Shown piece after piece: positions 11,289-21,898 of a stretch of DNA of 64,000 nt; the first letter of the stretch is position 1, and every line of letters begins with the position of its first letter. The stretch lies in NCBI GenBank assembly GCA_016630905.1, contig WBMQ01000011.1:1116001-1180000 (forward strand). Reading direction: 5' to 3'. Below the pieces are notes generated by a model. The model was not told where the DNA came from. It saw nothing but the letters and a program-made list of their open reading frames with translations, and did not search any database. Position numbers and translations under genes: made by a program. The stretch comes from Capillidium heterosporum (lineage: Eukaryota > Entomophthoromycota > Entomophthoromycetes > Entomophthorales > Capillidiaceae).

Positions 11289-12764
11289 TTAACTATCCCA
11301 GTGGAAAAGCTTCGTTTTAAGGACACTACTTCCTTCACTTACGTACCGGTACTGTAACTTGAAGAGCGATTTCGAGTTGCGTACAAACCAACGTATGAAT
11401 TGAGTGGGTACGTGAGCCAGGTGCAGGTGCAACAACTCTGGGAACTGGGCGTCAGGTAATTGAAAATTTAACTCAAGCGAGGACGTTACCTCTTCGATTA
11501 TTAATTTAAGCATCTGCAGCTCTGGAAACTTGGTTAGAAAACTGACTAGCACAGCGTCCAAAGTCAAGAAGCTTTCTAGTCGAAGCTGCTTCAGATTTAA
11601 GTTGGGTTGAAAATCAAACGGCTCGGAGGTGTAAAAGGTTCCTACCAGATGCAAATCTTCTAAGTGAGGTAGGAATTGGAACAGCCTGTATATAGTGTCC
11701 TTTAGTGCATCAGAATTTATACTCAATTTGAGGGATTTCAACTTGGGTAGGTAAGGAAACTGCTCCCTATCTATAAAGCGAAACTCGGGTAGATAAAGTA
11801 TCTCAAGGTTCAGCCAAAAATCACGATCCTTCAAAAAAAGTTGACTGTTGCATACATGGTCTAATTCGAGCCGTTCCAGCTTCGGTAGATGTTCCTTAGC
11901 CAAGATCTTTCTTAGAAATTCGGGTCCATTTAGATTGGAGCGATGCACCTTGATACGCAGCTGAGTTAAACTTCCGAAATAAGGCAGGGTTTCTCCTTCA
12001 GATGCTTCTAAGTCGGTCAAAGTTAAGGACAACAGTCTAAGTTTAGGGCACTTACCACCAATTGATACTACAAATGCTGAAGTTAATACCTTCACTTGAA
12101 CTTGCAGTAAAGTAAGATTTGATATCGTGTTCTCGAAGGACCATTGACTTGTCGATTCGCAACGTAAAGAAAGTTTGCATAGATTAAGGAATGTCTTTTG
12201 GATTGCACTAAAGTTATCACCGATTATCGCTGGTACAGTGAGATCCAGACTCTGTAGGTTAGGAACTTTTAATTTATTCAACCATTTCCAATATAAAGTA
12301 CAATACGGAGAGTATAATCTCAAGCCTTTTAAACAGTGAAATGACTTTACTAGGGTTGAAACGTCTGCTTCCCCTGAAGTGTATATCATTAAGGAGTAGG
12401 TTTCCAACTTTCTTAATTTATCCGAGTCTACCTCTACAACTGGCTCCAAGTACCTTAGATTATCTACAAAGACGTGATAGCAAGTCAAATTCTGATAAAA
12501 ATCTAGTTCATGTAACTTAAAAGGTTCATATAGAGTTGCAGACCTTTGAATATACTTGTTGAATTTGGTAAGCTTCTGTCTTACTGGTAAAGTGCTATTA
12601 AATGAAAGGGTTTTAGCGATATCTGTTACATCTCTGTAAATCACTGGTACCGTTAACTTGTAGAAGAGCTGACTTAGTTGAGCTGCAGTAAGTAGGGACT
12701 TGTCGTCTAAACTTGATATTATCAAAGTCAAAAGCTCATTTGGAAGATCTAATAGTTGTGCCAT
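11289..12764 (-). CDS. F-box/LRR protein, subfamily A, copy 2
   Basis: Intronless paralogue of the gene at 4618-6087, on the opposite strand beyond the ABC transporter. An upstream in-frame ATG at 12780-12782 would add six residues (497 in total). I chose 12764 because it matches the copy-1 start, including the GCATTCA(G/A)TATGGCAC context. The F-box occupies the first ~45 residues (LLDLPNELLTLIISSLDDKS, then VPVIYRD) and an LRR-like array follows. Probably an SCF substrate receptor, target unknown. The first ~219 bases differ from copy 1 at only about ten positions, several synonymous, while later protein segments differ at roughly a third or more of positions. Its tail converges on the transporter tail 227 bases away. 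Confidence 0.85.
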   Translation of the reverse strand: MAQLLDLPNELLTLIISSLDDKSLLTAAQLSQLFYKLTVPVIYRDVTDIAKTLSFNSTLPVRQKLTKFNKYIQRSATLYEPFKLHELDFYQNLTCYHVFVDNLRYLEPVVEVDSDKLRKLETYSLMIYTSGEADVSTLVKSFHCLKGLRLYSPYCTLYWKWLNKLKVPNLQSLDLTVPAIIGDNFSAIQKTFLNLCKLSLRCESTSQWSFENTISNLTLLQVQVKVLTSAFVVSIGGKCPKLRLLSLTLTDLEASEGETLPYFGSLTQLRIKVHRSNLNGPEFLRKILAKEHLPKLERLELDHVCNSQLFLKDRDFWLNLEILYLPEFRFIDREQFPYLPKLKSLKLSINSDALKDTIYRLFQFLPHLEDLHLVGTFYTSEPFDFQPNLNLKQLRLESFLTLDAVLVSFLTKFPELQMLKLIIEEVTSSLELNFQLPDAQFPELLHLHLAHVPTQFIRWFVRNSKSLFKLQYRYVSEGSSVLKTKLFHWDS

Positions 12765-13714
12765 ATTGAATGCAGCTCTCAATTTCCTCGACTCTTGATT
12801 CTTTGCAGAGATGTCAAAATCAAATTCACTGACGTTAACTTATAATCACTGGCTTTGACTAGCAAATCAAAGCTTGGAGTTTTTATGGTTCCTTGTGAAA
12901 AGTCCTCAGATCTAGCAAGGAATCCAAACGAGTATCCTTACCATGAAACTTTTTATTCTGCAACCATTGACGGGTAGGCTATTTTGCTGTCCAAGTTCTA
13001 CTGCAGATAGCTATAACAATGGTACCTAAACTTTAAACCATTTTTTAAAAGCTTTTGGATGGGTAGCTCATCAAAATACCTAGATCCATATCATTGGAAA
13101 AATCTCCTGATGAACTTTAGAAGGAGCTTTGCTTCATTCCAAAAATTGGTTGCCTGGGGATCAAAGTCGATATCTAAAATATAAATGTGGTTCATATATC
13201 AACTTCAAGCCAAGTACAGTAGTTTAGGTTAACGTTTAAACCTTAATTTTACATATACATTTGGGTATAGTCTTGAGTATCTCAAAATATCCTATATTCT
13301 CCTCCTACAAAGTAGCTGTGGTAGAATTTGATGTAGGCAATAGAAGCGTTTAGCTCTATATCAAAAACCTGAGCAAAATTGGCGAAACCCACCCTGGAGG
13401 TAGATGGTATTGAATTCTCCAGAAATTTTGTGTAGAATTGACAAAAGTTTGTATTGTAGGGTTAATAATATCAAATCGACTTATATTTCACACTACTCAA
13501 AGTTTGTATAAAAGGTAAAATAATTCAAACTATATCGCTATTTAAAATATAAAACTATCAAAGCCAAGGTTAAAACAGACAAGCTATATTTAAAAATGAA
13601 ATGGAGGGGAAGAGGGAGGTTGTATCAAAAGGTAGGGGAGGGCAGCTTACAGGTAAAAGATTCAAATCTAGGTCGTATGGTTAGAAGGTTTTAGAATTGG
13701 ACAAACTAAGATAT
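12765..13714. other. Spacer between F-box copy 2 and eEF3
   Basis: 950 bases with no supported gene. It contains the promoter of the minus-strand F-box gene and the 3' flank of eEF3. Confidence 0.4.
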
Positions 13715-16700
13715 TTAGATATCCCAGTCTTCGTCGTCGGAGAGGACTTCACCGTTCTCGGCGGCGGCCTTACGACGCTTCTCCAGAGCCTTCTGCTCCT
13801 TACGGCTCAACTTCTTCTTGGGCTGCTTGACCTTGACCTCGTTACCGAAACCATCCTTGACGGTCTCGACAACCTTGTGCTCGATCTTCTCCTTGGTAAC
13901 GATCTGCTTACCACCTTCGACGGTAAGGCGACCGTTCTCGATCAACCACTTCTCGGGGCAGAGCTTGACGAACTCGGAGTTATGGGTAATCATGATGACA
14001 CCACCCTCGAAGCAGTCCATGGCGTTGGACAGGGCACCCAAGGAGTCACGATCCAAGTAGTTGGTGGGTTCGTCCATTACCAACAGATGGGGCTGATCCC
14101 ACATGGCGGCAGCCAAGACAACCTTGACCTTCTGACCACCGGACAGACCACGGATACGGGAGTGGGTGGCGAATTCGGCATCCAGACCAATGTCTTCCAA
14201 GTGCTTCTGGATGTTGGCCGAGGTAAGGGGACGGGCGTAGAGACCGGCACGGGCAGCTTCCTTGTCATCGAAGGTCTGGACGATCTTGTTGAAGCCCCAC
14301 TGCTCAAGCTGGTCACGGGAGATCCAGGTGTTCTCGTCATAGGGCTTTCCAACCCACTTGACTTCGTACTCGAAGGACTTCTTCAACTTACGACGACCGA
14401 ACAGGTTCTCGATCTGGTACTTCTCGCCTTCGTAGACGACGACCTTCTCCATCTGCTTCTTGTCCTCCTCGGACATCTGGCGGGTCTCCTTCTCCAACAG
14501 TTCACGATCTTCACCGTACTGGTAACGCCACTGGATGTACTGGTTGGGGGTTTTGTCCAAGTGACGCTCCAAGTGATGGAAGGCGTGCTGGGCGACGTAA
14601 GCGACACGGAGGGCAGGGTGCTTCCAGACATCACCTTCGGTGGCGGGCATCTCACCGGTCAAGATCTTGATGACGGTGGACTTACCGGCACCGTTACGGC
14701 CGTGGACAACGACACGGGAGGACAGAGAACACTGGAGGGAGATGTCGTACAGGATCTGACGCTCGGTACCGGGGTAGGTGAAGTTGATTCCGTTCATCTT
14801 CAAGATAGCCTTATCCTTGGACTTGATACCTTCCAAGTAACCGGGGGTGGGGAAGGAGAACTTGAGGCTGGAGGCGGACAGATCGTAGTAGGTACGGGCT
14901 TCGGGGACCTTGCGGACGAACTCGGAGAGGGTACCCTTGTAGATCTTCAACTTGCGGTGCTCGTAGTGGATGAAACCGGTACAGACGTTCTCCAAGAAAC
15001 CAGAGTCGTGGGATACGATGATGCAGGTGACTTCAGGGAGGTTGATGAGGTAGTTCTCCAACCAGGCGACGTTGGTGGTATCCAAGTGATTGGTAGGTTC
15101 ATCCAACATGAGAATGTCGGGCTTGGACAACATGGCACGGGCCAACTCGACCTTCATCTTCCAACCACCAGAAAGGGAGGTGACGGGGTTGGTCATCATT
15201 TCATCAGAGAAACCGACAGAGGCCAGGAGCTCCTTGACTTCGGCTTCGGGGTGGGCACCGTTGTTACGGAGGTAGTCGATGGGGTTGATGTCGGAGTCAT
15301 CGCCCTGGAGAGCATGCTCGACGAAGACGGTCTTCAGCTCGTCGGGGGAGGGGAAGCCATCCAACTGACCGTTGGCAATGGCGCGCATGAGGGTGGACTT
15401 ACCGGCACCGTTGGGACCGCAGAGACCGTAACGACGGCCCTTGTATAGCTTGAACTGGGTGTTGCTGAGCAGGATGAGGGCACCGTAGGCGAGGGAGAAG
15501 GTACAGTCACAGAGGACTTCACCGTCATCCTCCTCTTCAGGGACAGCAGTGTCCTTGAGGACACGCTCGTGTTCGGCGATACAGGTCTTCAAGAACGACT
15601 GGCACAGAGACTCAGTCTGATCCTTGAGGACCCAGCTCAGGTAGGGGCTGAAGATGTTGGCGAACCAATCTTCAAAGTCAAAGTTCTGGATGTCGACAGC
15701 CTGGAGGGACAGGGTGGCGGCGAACTCGACGGTGGTCTTGACTAAGGCGTTGTCTTCAACGGGGGTGGAGATGGCCTGGGAAACGAGGGCACGGATGGAG
15801 GAGCGGATCATCTCGGCCTTCTTGACGTGGGCGGCAGTGGCGCTGACGCTCTTGTTGCCGCCACCACCGACACGGGTGAGGGTAGCCAAGGCACGCTTTA
15901 CAACGTTAATACATTCGGGGTCCGATACAACTTCGATGGTTTTCTCTAAACCGGGAAGCAGTAAGGGCAAGAACTGTTCGGCATCAGCAGGGTTGTCTAC
16001 AAGCTTGCACATGTTGTCGATGATGACGGAGGTCTGACGCTTGATGTTGGTCTGACGCTCGTTCAAACCACGAACCAACAGGGGAACCATGATGGAAAGG
16101 GTGGGGGCTTCGACGGCACGGACAAAAGTGGTGGAACCGAGCTTGTAGATGGTCTCGGGGACCTGGGTGGGGTCGGCGATACAGTTGATAAGGATGGGCA
16201 AGAAGGGCTCGATATCACCGTTGCCGACGCAGGCAGTGACCTTGGTCATGCAGGCCTTGGCGGCAGCCTTGACCTGGGGCTTGGAGTCCCACATGGCGTC
16301 GGAGACGACGGGTACGATGTCCTTCAAGTTGTTCTGGACTTGGGTGGGGGCAGGTTCGGCCAAGGCGGCAATGAATTTCAAAGCACCTTCCTTGGTCTGC
16401 CACTTCTTGTTGAGGTCCAAGGATTCAAAGAGGGTGGGTAACAGGGCACGAACAGAGTTGGGGTTAACGCTAGCGATGACGGCCTTGATGGTCTCGTCGG
16501 CGGCGGCACGGACGTTGGAGCCCTTGTCGGACAAGCAGTCCAAGATTTGGCCCAGAGAGGCGTAGACGAAAGGCTCGGCGGCACGACCAACGGTCTTTAG
16601 GATGGCGGCGAAGGTAAGTAGGGCACCTTCACGGGCCTCACTGGTCTTTCCTTCCAGCTGGGCGGTGAGCTTAGCCAGCAAGTCGTCGGCGGCGATGGCA

Positions 16701-16858
16701 GCAATGCCGGTCTCCTTGACGGTTTCGGCAATGGCATCAGCAGCTTTGCGCAAGTCGGCGTTGGCCTTGACGCTGTTGAGAGCCTTCAAGGATTCAGCGA
16801 CCGAGGGGGTGGCGGAGAGGCTCAGGTTAGCGAGATCTTGTACGAGAGAGTTCGACAT
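13715..16858 (-). CDS. YEF3: Translation elongation factor 3 (eEF3)
   Basis: Intronless 1047-residue ABC-F ATPase of the ribosome, required in fungi for E-site tRNA release during elongation; yeast eEF3 has 1044 residues. In order it shows N-terminal HEAT-like repeats (about 1-330) and a four-helix region. NBD1 has Walker A GPNGAGKST from residue 481, then LSGGWKMK and MLDEPTNHLD. NBD2 has Walker A GRNGAGKST from 720, then LSGGQKVK and VMDEPTNYLD. A chromodomain-like insert (YEVKWVGKPYDENTW, about 825-865) lies inside NBD2, and a Lys-rich tail (KKKLSRKEQKALEKRRK) precedes the acidic C-terminus. The gene is far more GC-rich and codon-biased than its neighbours, as expected of a highly expressed translation gene. 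The bias leaves a long antisense open frame that is not a gene. Confidence 0.97.
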   Translation of the reverse strand: MSNSLVQDLANLSLSATPSVAESLKALNSVKANADLRKAADAIAETVKETGIAAIAADDLLAKLTAQLEGKTSEAREGALLTFAAILKTVGRAAEPFVYASLGQILDCLSDKGSNVRAAADETIKAVIASVNPNSVRALLPTLFESLDLNKKWQTKEGALKFIAALAEPAPTQVQNNLKDIVPVVSDAMWDSKPQVKAAAKACMTKVTACVGNGDIEPFLPILINCIADPTQVPETIYKLGSTTFVRAVEAPTLSIMVPLLVRGLNERQTNIKRQTSVIIDNMCKLVDNPADAEQFLPLLLPGLEKTIEVVSDPECINVVKRALATLTRVGGGGNKSVSATAAHVKKAEMIRSSIRALVSQAISTPVEDNALVKTTVEFAATLSLQAVDIQNFDFEDWFANIFSPYLSWVLKDQTESLCQSFLKTCIAEHERVLKDTAVPEEEDDGEVLCDCTFSLAYGALILLSNTQFKLYKGRRYGLCGPNGAGKSTLMRAIANGQLDGFPSPDELKTVFVEHALQGDDSDINPIDYLRNNGAHPEAEVKELLASVGFSDEMMTNPVTSLSGGWKMKVELARAMLSKPDILMLDEPTNHLDTTNVAWLENYLINLPEVTCIIVSHDSGFLENVCTGFIHYEHRKLKIYKGTLSEFVRKVPEARTYYDLSASSLKFSFPTPGYLEGIKSKDKAILKMNGINFTYPGTERQILYDISLQCSLSSRVVVHGRNGAGKSTVIKILTGEMPATEGDVWKHPALRVAYVAQHAFHHLERHLDKTPNQYIQWRYQYGEDRELLEKETRQMSEEDKKQMEKVVVYEGEKYQIENLFGRRKLKKSFEYEVKWVGKPYDENTWISRDQLEQWGFNKIVQTFDDKEAARAGLYARPLTSANIQKHLEDIGLDAEFATHSRIRGLSGGQKVKVVLAAAMWDQPHLLVMDEPTNYLDRDSLGALSNAMDCFEGGVIMITHNSEFVKLCPEKWLIENGRLTVEGGKQIVTKEKIEHKVVETVKDGFGNEVKVKQPKKKLSRKEQKALEKRRKAAAENGEVLSDDEDWDI

Positions 16859-16990
16859 ATTAAATAATTACAACCTTCTATTTAAATTAATATTAATTAC
16901 GACCTGTTTGAATCGATACAACTGCCCAAATATTAACAAGAACTTGAGTATTAACAAGTAAGCTGACTTCCAAAAGTGCTAGGGCCAGGG

Positions 16991-16998
16991 TTTAAATA
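16991..16998 (-). promoter_or_regulatory. TATA-like element of eEF3
   Basis: TATTTAAA on the minus strand inside a GGGTATTTAAACCC near-palindrome, about 135 bases before the eEF3 ATG. Plausible for a strongly expressed gene. Confidence 0.35.
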
Positions 16999-17589
16999 CC
17001 CTTGCAAAAATTTTATTCTCAAGCCTCACATCGGTTCTAAGCCAATAAACTTTACCAGGAATTAGATCTGAGATTAGATAATAAGCAGATTTAATTGGGT
17101 GCAGGTTTAACGGATTTCAAATAATTTAAAGCGAAGGCCATTCGACCTAAACTTAGCTTCGAGCTTAAATTTCTGTTCTCATTTCCAATTTGCAAGGACT
17201 AGGTGCATCAAATTCCTCAATTAGGTATTCGGCACCACTTGTCCAGGCTTATGCAATCGAGATTGAATGGCCAAAGCAACGAAAATAGGATCCTTCAATT
17301 TGCCGCCTTCAGCTTCACCCTTCAAATTAAATGAGCTGAACGCATGATATTGCAGATTAGATAGTGATAGGTAATCGTAAATTTCCATTAACTTAGAACC
17401 TTTCATCCTGCTTTTTGAGGGGTACCAAGCAGGTGCCACCAATTCCTCAAGCTTTACTAAAAGCACCTTTGATTGGTTATTCCGCTTTCAATTTTCATGG
17501 ACGGTCATTTGAGCTTTTATCCCCGCCTTGAATTGAACAGCCAACCGACCTCCTTCACAAATGTAGTTTTCATTTACTCCTTTTCCCAA

Positions 17590-17612
17590 CATGTTTTGCT
17601 TGACAAAACATG
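17590..17612. repeat. Perfect 9-bp inverted repeat
   Basis: CATGTTTTG (17590-17598) and CAAAACATG (17604-17612) around the 5-base loop CTTGA. This could be a dyad binding site or a hairpin. Confidence 0.45.
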
Positions 17613-18009
17613 CTTGCACTATTCTTCAACTGCTTGGATCGACAAAAGCATCTAAAGCTTTGCCTTGCCGATAGTAAGCAAGATAAAAATAGATTTCGTC
17701 ATACAATCGTTTGATAATAGCTTTATACTTTGATGTGCATTTTTAAACCTACTCTATACGTATGGGTATAGTAGTAGAAACAGTATACACACAACCCAGC
17801 AAATTATCAAAAGCTATTTCTACTATATTCTTTAGCTAGCTAAAAGAACTTCAAAGTGTAAAACTGTCAAAACGACCTTATAAATACAATAAATTTTGAG
17901 TAAATACCTCAAAGGGACGGTAGTTACCAAGTCTATAAGTAATTACAGACCACAACTTATCTTCTATATGCTACCAATACCTCCATATTAAGGTAGTCTA
18001 GATTTGGAA

Positions 18010-18066
18010 GGCATGGGTTTTCATACCCCAAAAGTATATGAAAATTTCCCCACCCGCTACCATGCC
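18010..18066. repeat. Nested inverted repeat
   Basis: Outer arms GGCATGG (18010-18016) and CCATGCC (18060-18066) enclose inner arms TTTTCATA (18018-18025) and TATGAAAA (18037-18044). It can fold as a two-stem structure. No gene surrounds it. Confidence 0.45.
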
Positions 18067-20429
18067 GTCGTTATAAATAGTATGATACGGTGAGGGAATG
18101 GACTATCCAAATTTTGCCATAATGTTATCGGAGCAAGGCTGTTATCAGTAATTTGTAAAGGTTTTGTAAGGTATAGACTAAAATTTTGGCTCCGATCGAC
18201 CTAAAGTGCACGTTCTTCAAAGTTAAATTTGGAAAGGAACTGCTGTTGTAGTTAATTTTTTACTACTGTACTGTATAGAAATTAATATACTTACTCTATA
18301 TAGAAATGATTTTGATCGGTAGGCGTTTAATTATATTTTTTCATCTTTTTAAAGTAGGTGTTGTTTCTTTTTCGAAAGTTTGGTTTTGAGAATTGGGGTT
18401 GATGATTTCGACTTGGTACCTCCGCAAAACTTTGGAGAACATCAAAGCTAACATTCTATCAATTTTTGTCCAATTTTGACACCATGTGTATCTCTTATAC
18501 AGCTCTATGTTTCTTGTCTACTTTACAGTGGCTAATTGAGAAATATACATTTATAGGACTTGTTTTTAATATATCTATTCAAAAGTGGCGTTTAAGAGTC
18601 AGTTTATATATATAATTGTCTAGAATTTTGACAAAATATCGACGTATGAGTAATATATTTTCTATATACTTGAAAAATCAGTACCTAGCTACTCATATAT
18701 CTTTATAGATGTTTACTACATTTATTTTATACCAATTTTACAACTTGCTCAAATAAATACATGCCAATCTATTTAATAAAAATATGCCAATTTAATTAGG
18801 ATGCTATATCCAGGCAAGTATTAGTATCAAAACTTACAACTAAAATAATTTTAAATACTAAAATATAAATCCAAGTAGTAATATTTTACCCAAATGTATA
18901 TTGCTATAACATTTGGCTGAGATGAGAATCTAATTGTCAAAGGTTCAAGTGTTGGGTGCTAAAGCGAAGACTTTGGTAAAAAACCAATATACTATATCTA
19001 TTTTGTAGTAAAATTAAAGCTAGTTTTATAAAAGTATGAGTAATTTTCTTATAAATACTGTCTATAATTCGTAGGCTTGCCAACAGCTAACCCATAACAA
19101 AGAGACTTATTCCTTGAAATAACATACATCAAAGTACATTCAATTCCATTATCTACACTTGGCAAAATACCTATATCTTTATAAATTGAATAAAGCGATC
19201 CGTTCAGTCAAATTATAATGATATGAGTACTGTATCCTTACAGAGTAGTTGTAATGTACTTGAAGTGAAGCCAACATTTATATTATAAAATCTTATCTAT
19301 CTACAACATAGTACAGGCTTCTTCCTTGACAATTCGTTTTGACGGCTCCAACCTTAAAAAATTTGCAGAGTTCAAAGGTCGGTAGTATCTATATATCTTT
19401 CCAGTTATGTTGCTCAGGATATCAAGTTTACTTCTATTGGACAAAATTGAAAATTGATAGGATTTACATCTTCATTCAAGCTTATAATATTTTCATCAAA
19501 AATTAAACGAATAGCTAGTAGAATGGGATAAGTTCAGCTTTTAAGAACAGATCTAAAATTATATAGCGTACAACATCTGTTCAACTCAACTATTTTGAAA
19601 AGAAGGGTCGAACTTAAATCGTAGGATAGTCAAGTTTAGCTTGCTAAATTAAATTATGAGTGACTTATATATATATATTAGCATTAAAATAGATGGCCTG
19701 AACAATTTCTTAATTTACAACCACCTTGAATTGATGTGACTTATCAATTAAGTAAATACGATTACAAACTTATTCTATCTAAACTTTAAACGAATCTATC
19801 TTCTACAATCATTTGTTGCTAATATACGAAAACAAATTTGAATTTGCTGTATTGAGAGAACTACAATACTGCCAACTAAAATGGAAATTAGCCTATTTTA
19901 TTGGTTACTTTAATTGAACACTCTACAACAGATTTTTAGCATCGCTTTCTATTTTAAAGAGTTGCTATTGCTCAAAGGTAAGAGCATTGGTTGAAATGTA
20001 TACTTTCAATGGTATAGGTGATAGTAAAATGCATTTATTGCTAATATTTTTCACTTAAGCTGAATAGTAGCAACTGTAGCGTATAAATACATAGTATACG
20101 TGCTAAAATTCACAATTTTAAATGAGTTTGAATGTAATACAGTATATAACTTCCTAACAAGCTATCCAAAGTTATACTAGTGTTATTAGATAACAGAGAG
20201 CGATATAACTTGGCTATGCAGAACCAATTTCTCTATAAGCCAGTTCTTTCATTTATGTACATGAAGGCACAGTGGAATAACCTTTTACCGAGTCTTGTCA
20301 ATTGGAACAGAAACGTATACAAATTTTGATATCTCATGTAGAAACGAACCCCACATATCAACAGGCACGCCTTGATAGCCAAATTCAACACTTTGATTCT
20401 AGAGAGAAATTGTACTACATTATTTCAGT

Positions 20430-20642
20430 AATCTTGTAGAATATAGTGAAACTCACTTTGAAGAGCTACTGAAGGTAAATTCAATGAAGTTTAAACAGTT
20501 GAAAAAACTTTCAATTAACATTAAAAAAGCGAAAGTTAATCTATCTCACTTAACCCCAGCCTTTTCCAATCTAAAGCATCTGATGTTATATACGCTTGGA
20601 TATAGATCTATAGAGTCTACTTTGAAGGATTTTGTCTTGTGA
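20430..20642 (+). pseudogene. LRR fragment, F-box/LRR family relic
   Basis: A 70-codon open stretch without its own start, in a region otherwise full of stops. It reads as leucine-rich repeats (FKQLKKLSINI, then FSNLKHLMLY) like the C-terminal halves of the F-box proteins nearby. Weak similarity may extend upstream to about 20290 in broken frames. Most likely the remains of a decayed copy; its subfamily cannot be told. Confidence 0.45.
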
Positions 20643-21898
20643 ATTTTGACGTTGTTCTTCTTTCATTTTAGAACTTGCAACATAATTAGTTCTTTAGTCA
20701 AAGGTTCTTTTACAAATATCTTGGACATATGTATATACATTTGATAGTCCTGACATTTTATTAGTATACTTTAACAATTTCAAAGCCTCATACCCTGAGG
20801 AGGTACAGTCTGCACTCGAGGAGTTGGTATTTTCATAGATATATTCCCAAGGTTTATGAAATTGCAGAATTGCAGAATTGCAGGTTCACAACCCTCTCAA
20901 CGTTATAAAGTAGGTTTTGAAATGTGTACCTGTACTCGTTACAGCGAAGCAGATTATACCCTACAAGTATCTTGCTGAATAGTAATCGTTCTAAAGATAT
21001 TAGTTGCTACTTTCAAATTTTGGATAAAGAACAGTAGATTAACAGTTAATGAGGTGAAGATACCATATTATTAAAATTTTGCTTTCAATTTATTATATCC
21101 TAGTCCTTACTCGTTTATAAGAATGTACATTGAATTGTAAGAAAAACATGTAATGAAGTTATCACTATAGCTATATAAATTATTTATGTTTAATACTTAT
21201 GGCCTTACAGCAATAATTATTCTTGGTCAATAATAGTATTGGTATCCCAGCTATAACTAAAATACCTTTTTGATTGCACTTAGCTTAAGGATGACAAAAT
21301 TTTACAAACCTATAATTCAGTAATTTATTGCACTCTATTGGATGAGATTTGACCTTTAAGAAAATGTAGAACTAAGTTTGAACATCCATCCAATAAAGTA
21401 TCTTGTGTGTACTTTTCAATAGACTATTATTGGGGTTTTGGGTACTATATGATGTTCTCGATATAAATTTAGAGCAGTGGCTTAATCAACTTTTTTTGCT
21501 TTAGCCAAACAGCAGAATTTCGAATATAGGGACAAATGAAAGTATATTATCTGAATGGAAAAATGTAAATCTATGTATATTAGAACTTTTAGGTAGTAAG
21601 GATAAAAGATAATGAGCAACTTACAAATGAAAGGTTTAAATAAAGCTGTAAAAACTAGATTGACGGTTAAGTTTAAGAATGGAGCTCTGAATTAAAGTTG
21701 ACTTGTGATTTGTACAGTCCAAAATTAATTGCCAGATGCTTCAAAATATGGATAGATTATACAAATCTTATATTTGGATATTTTTTATTCAGGCATTTAA
21801 ATTTATAATTCAAATATTTAACTTTTAGACTTTGGCATAACAATAGCTATCATAGTTTAATAAACAAAATGTTACAAGATATTAATTTATATTTTATC
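20643..21898. other. Spacer, AT-rich
   Basis: About 1.25 kb between two decayed F-box/LRR sequences. No gene, tandem repeat or mobile-element end seen. Confidence 0.35.

Larger units (their letters stand above)
16859..20429. other. Long, nearly gene-free region upstream of eEF3
   Basis: The first few hundred bases should be the eEF3 promoter. At 17221-17655 the DNA is less AT-rich, with short open frames on both strands; I could not support either. From 17700 the sequence is very AT-rich with stops in all frames, and the only structure I see is two inverted repeats (17590-17612, 18010-18066). Confidence 0.4.

Noticed and set aside
13697-15448. 583-codon open frame on the plus strand opposite eEF3
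   Set aside because: Its product is a Leu/Val/Gly/Thr/Asp-rich low-complexity chain with no domain. It is the antisense shadow of the strongly codon-biased eEF3 gene, whose own frame is unmistakable.
17221-17655. Short open frames on both strands upstream of eEF3 (81 and 60 codons)
   Set aside because: No family pattern, start context or splice partners. The region is more likely promoter DNA with fewer stops because it is less AT-rich.
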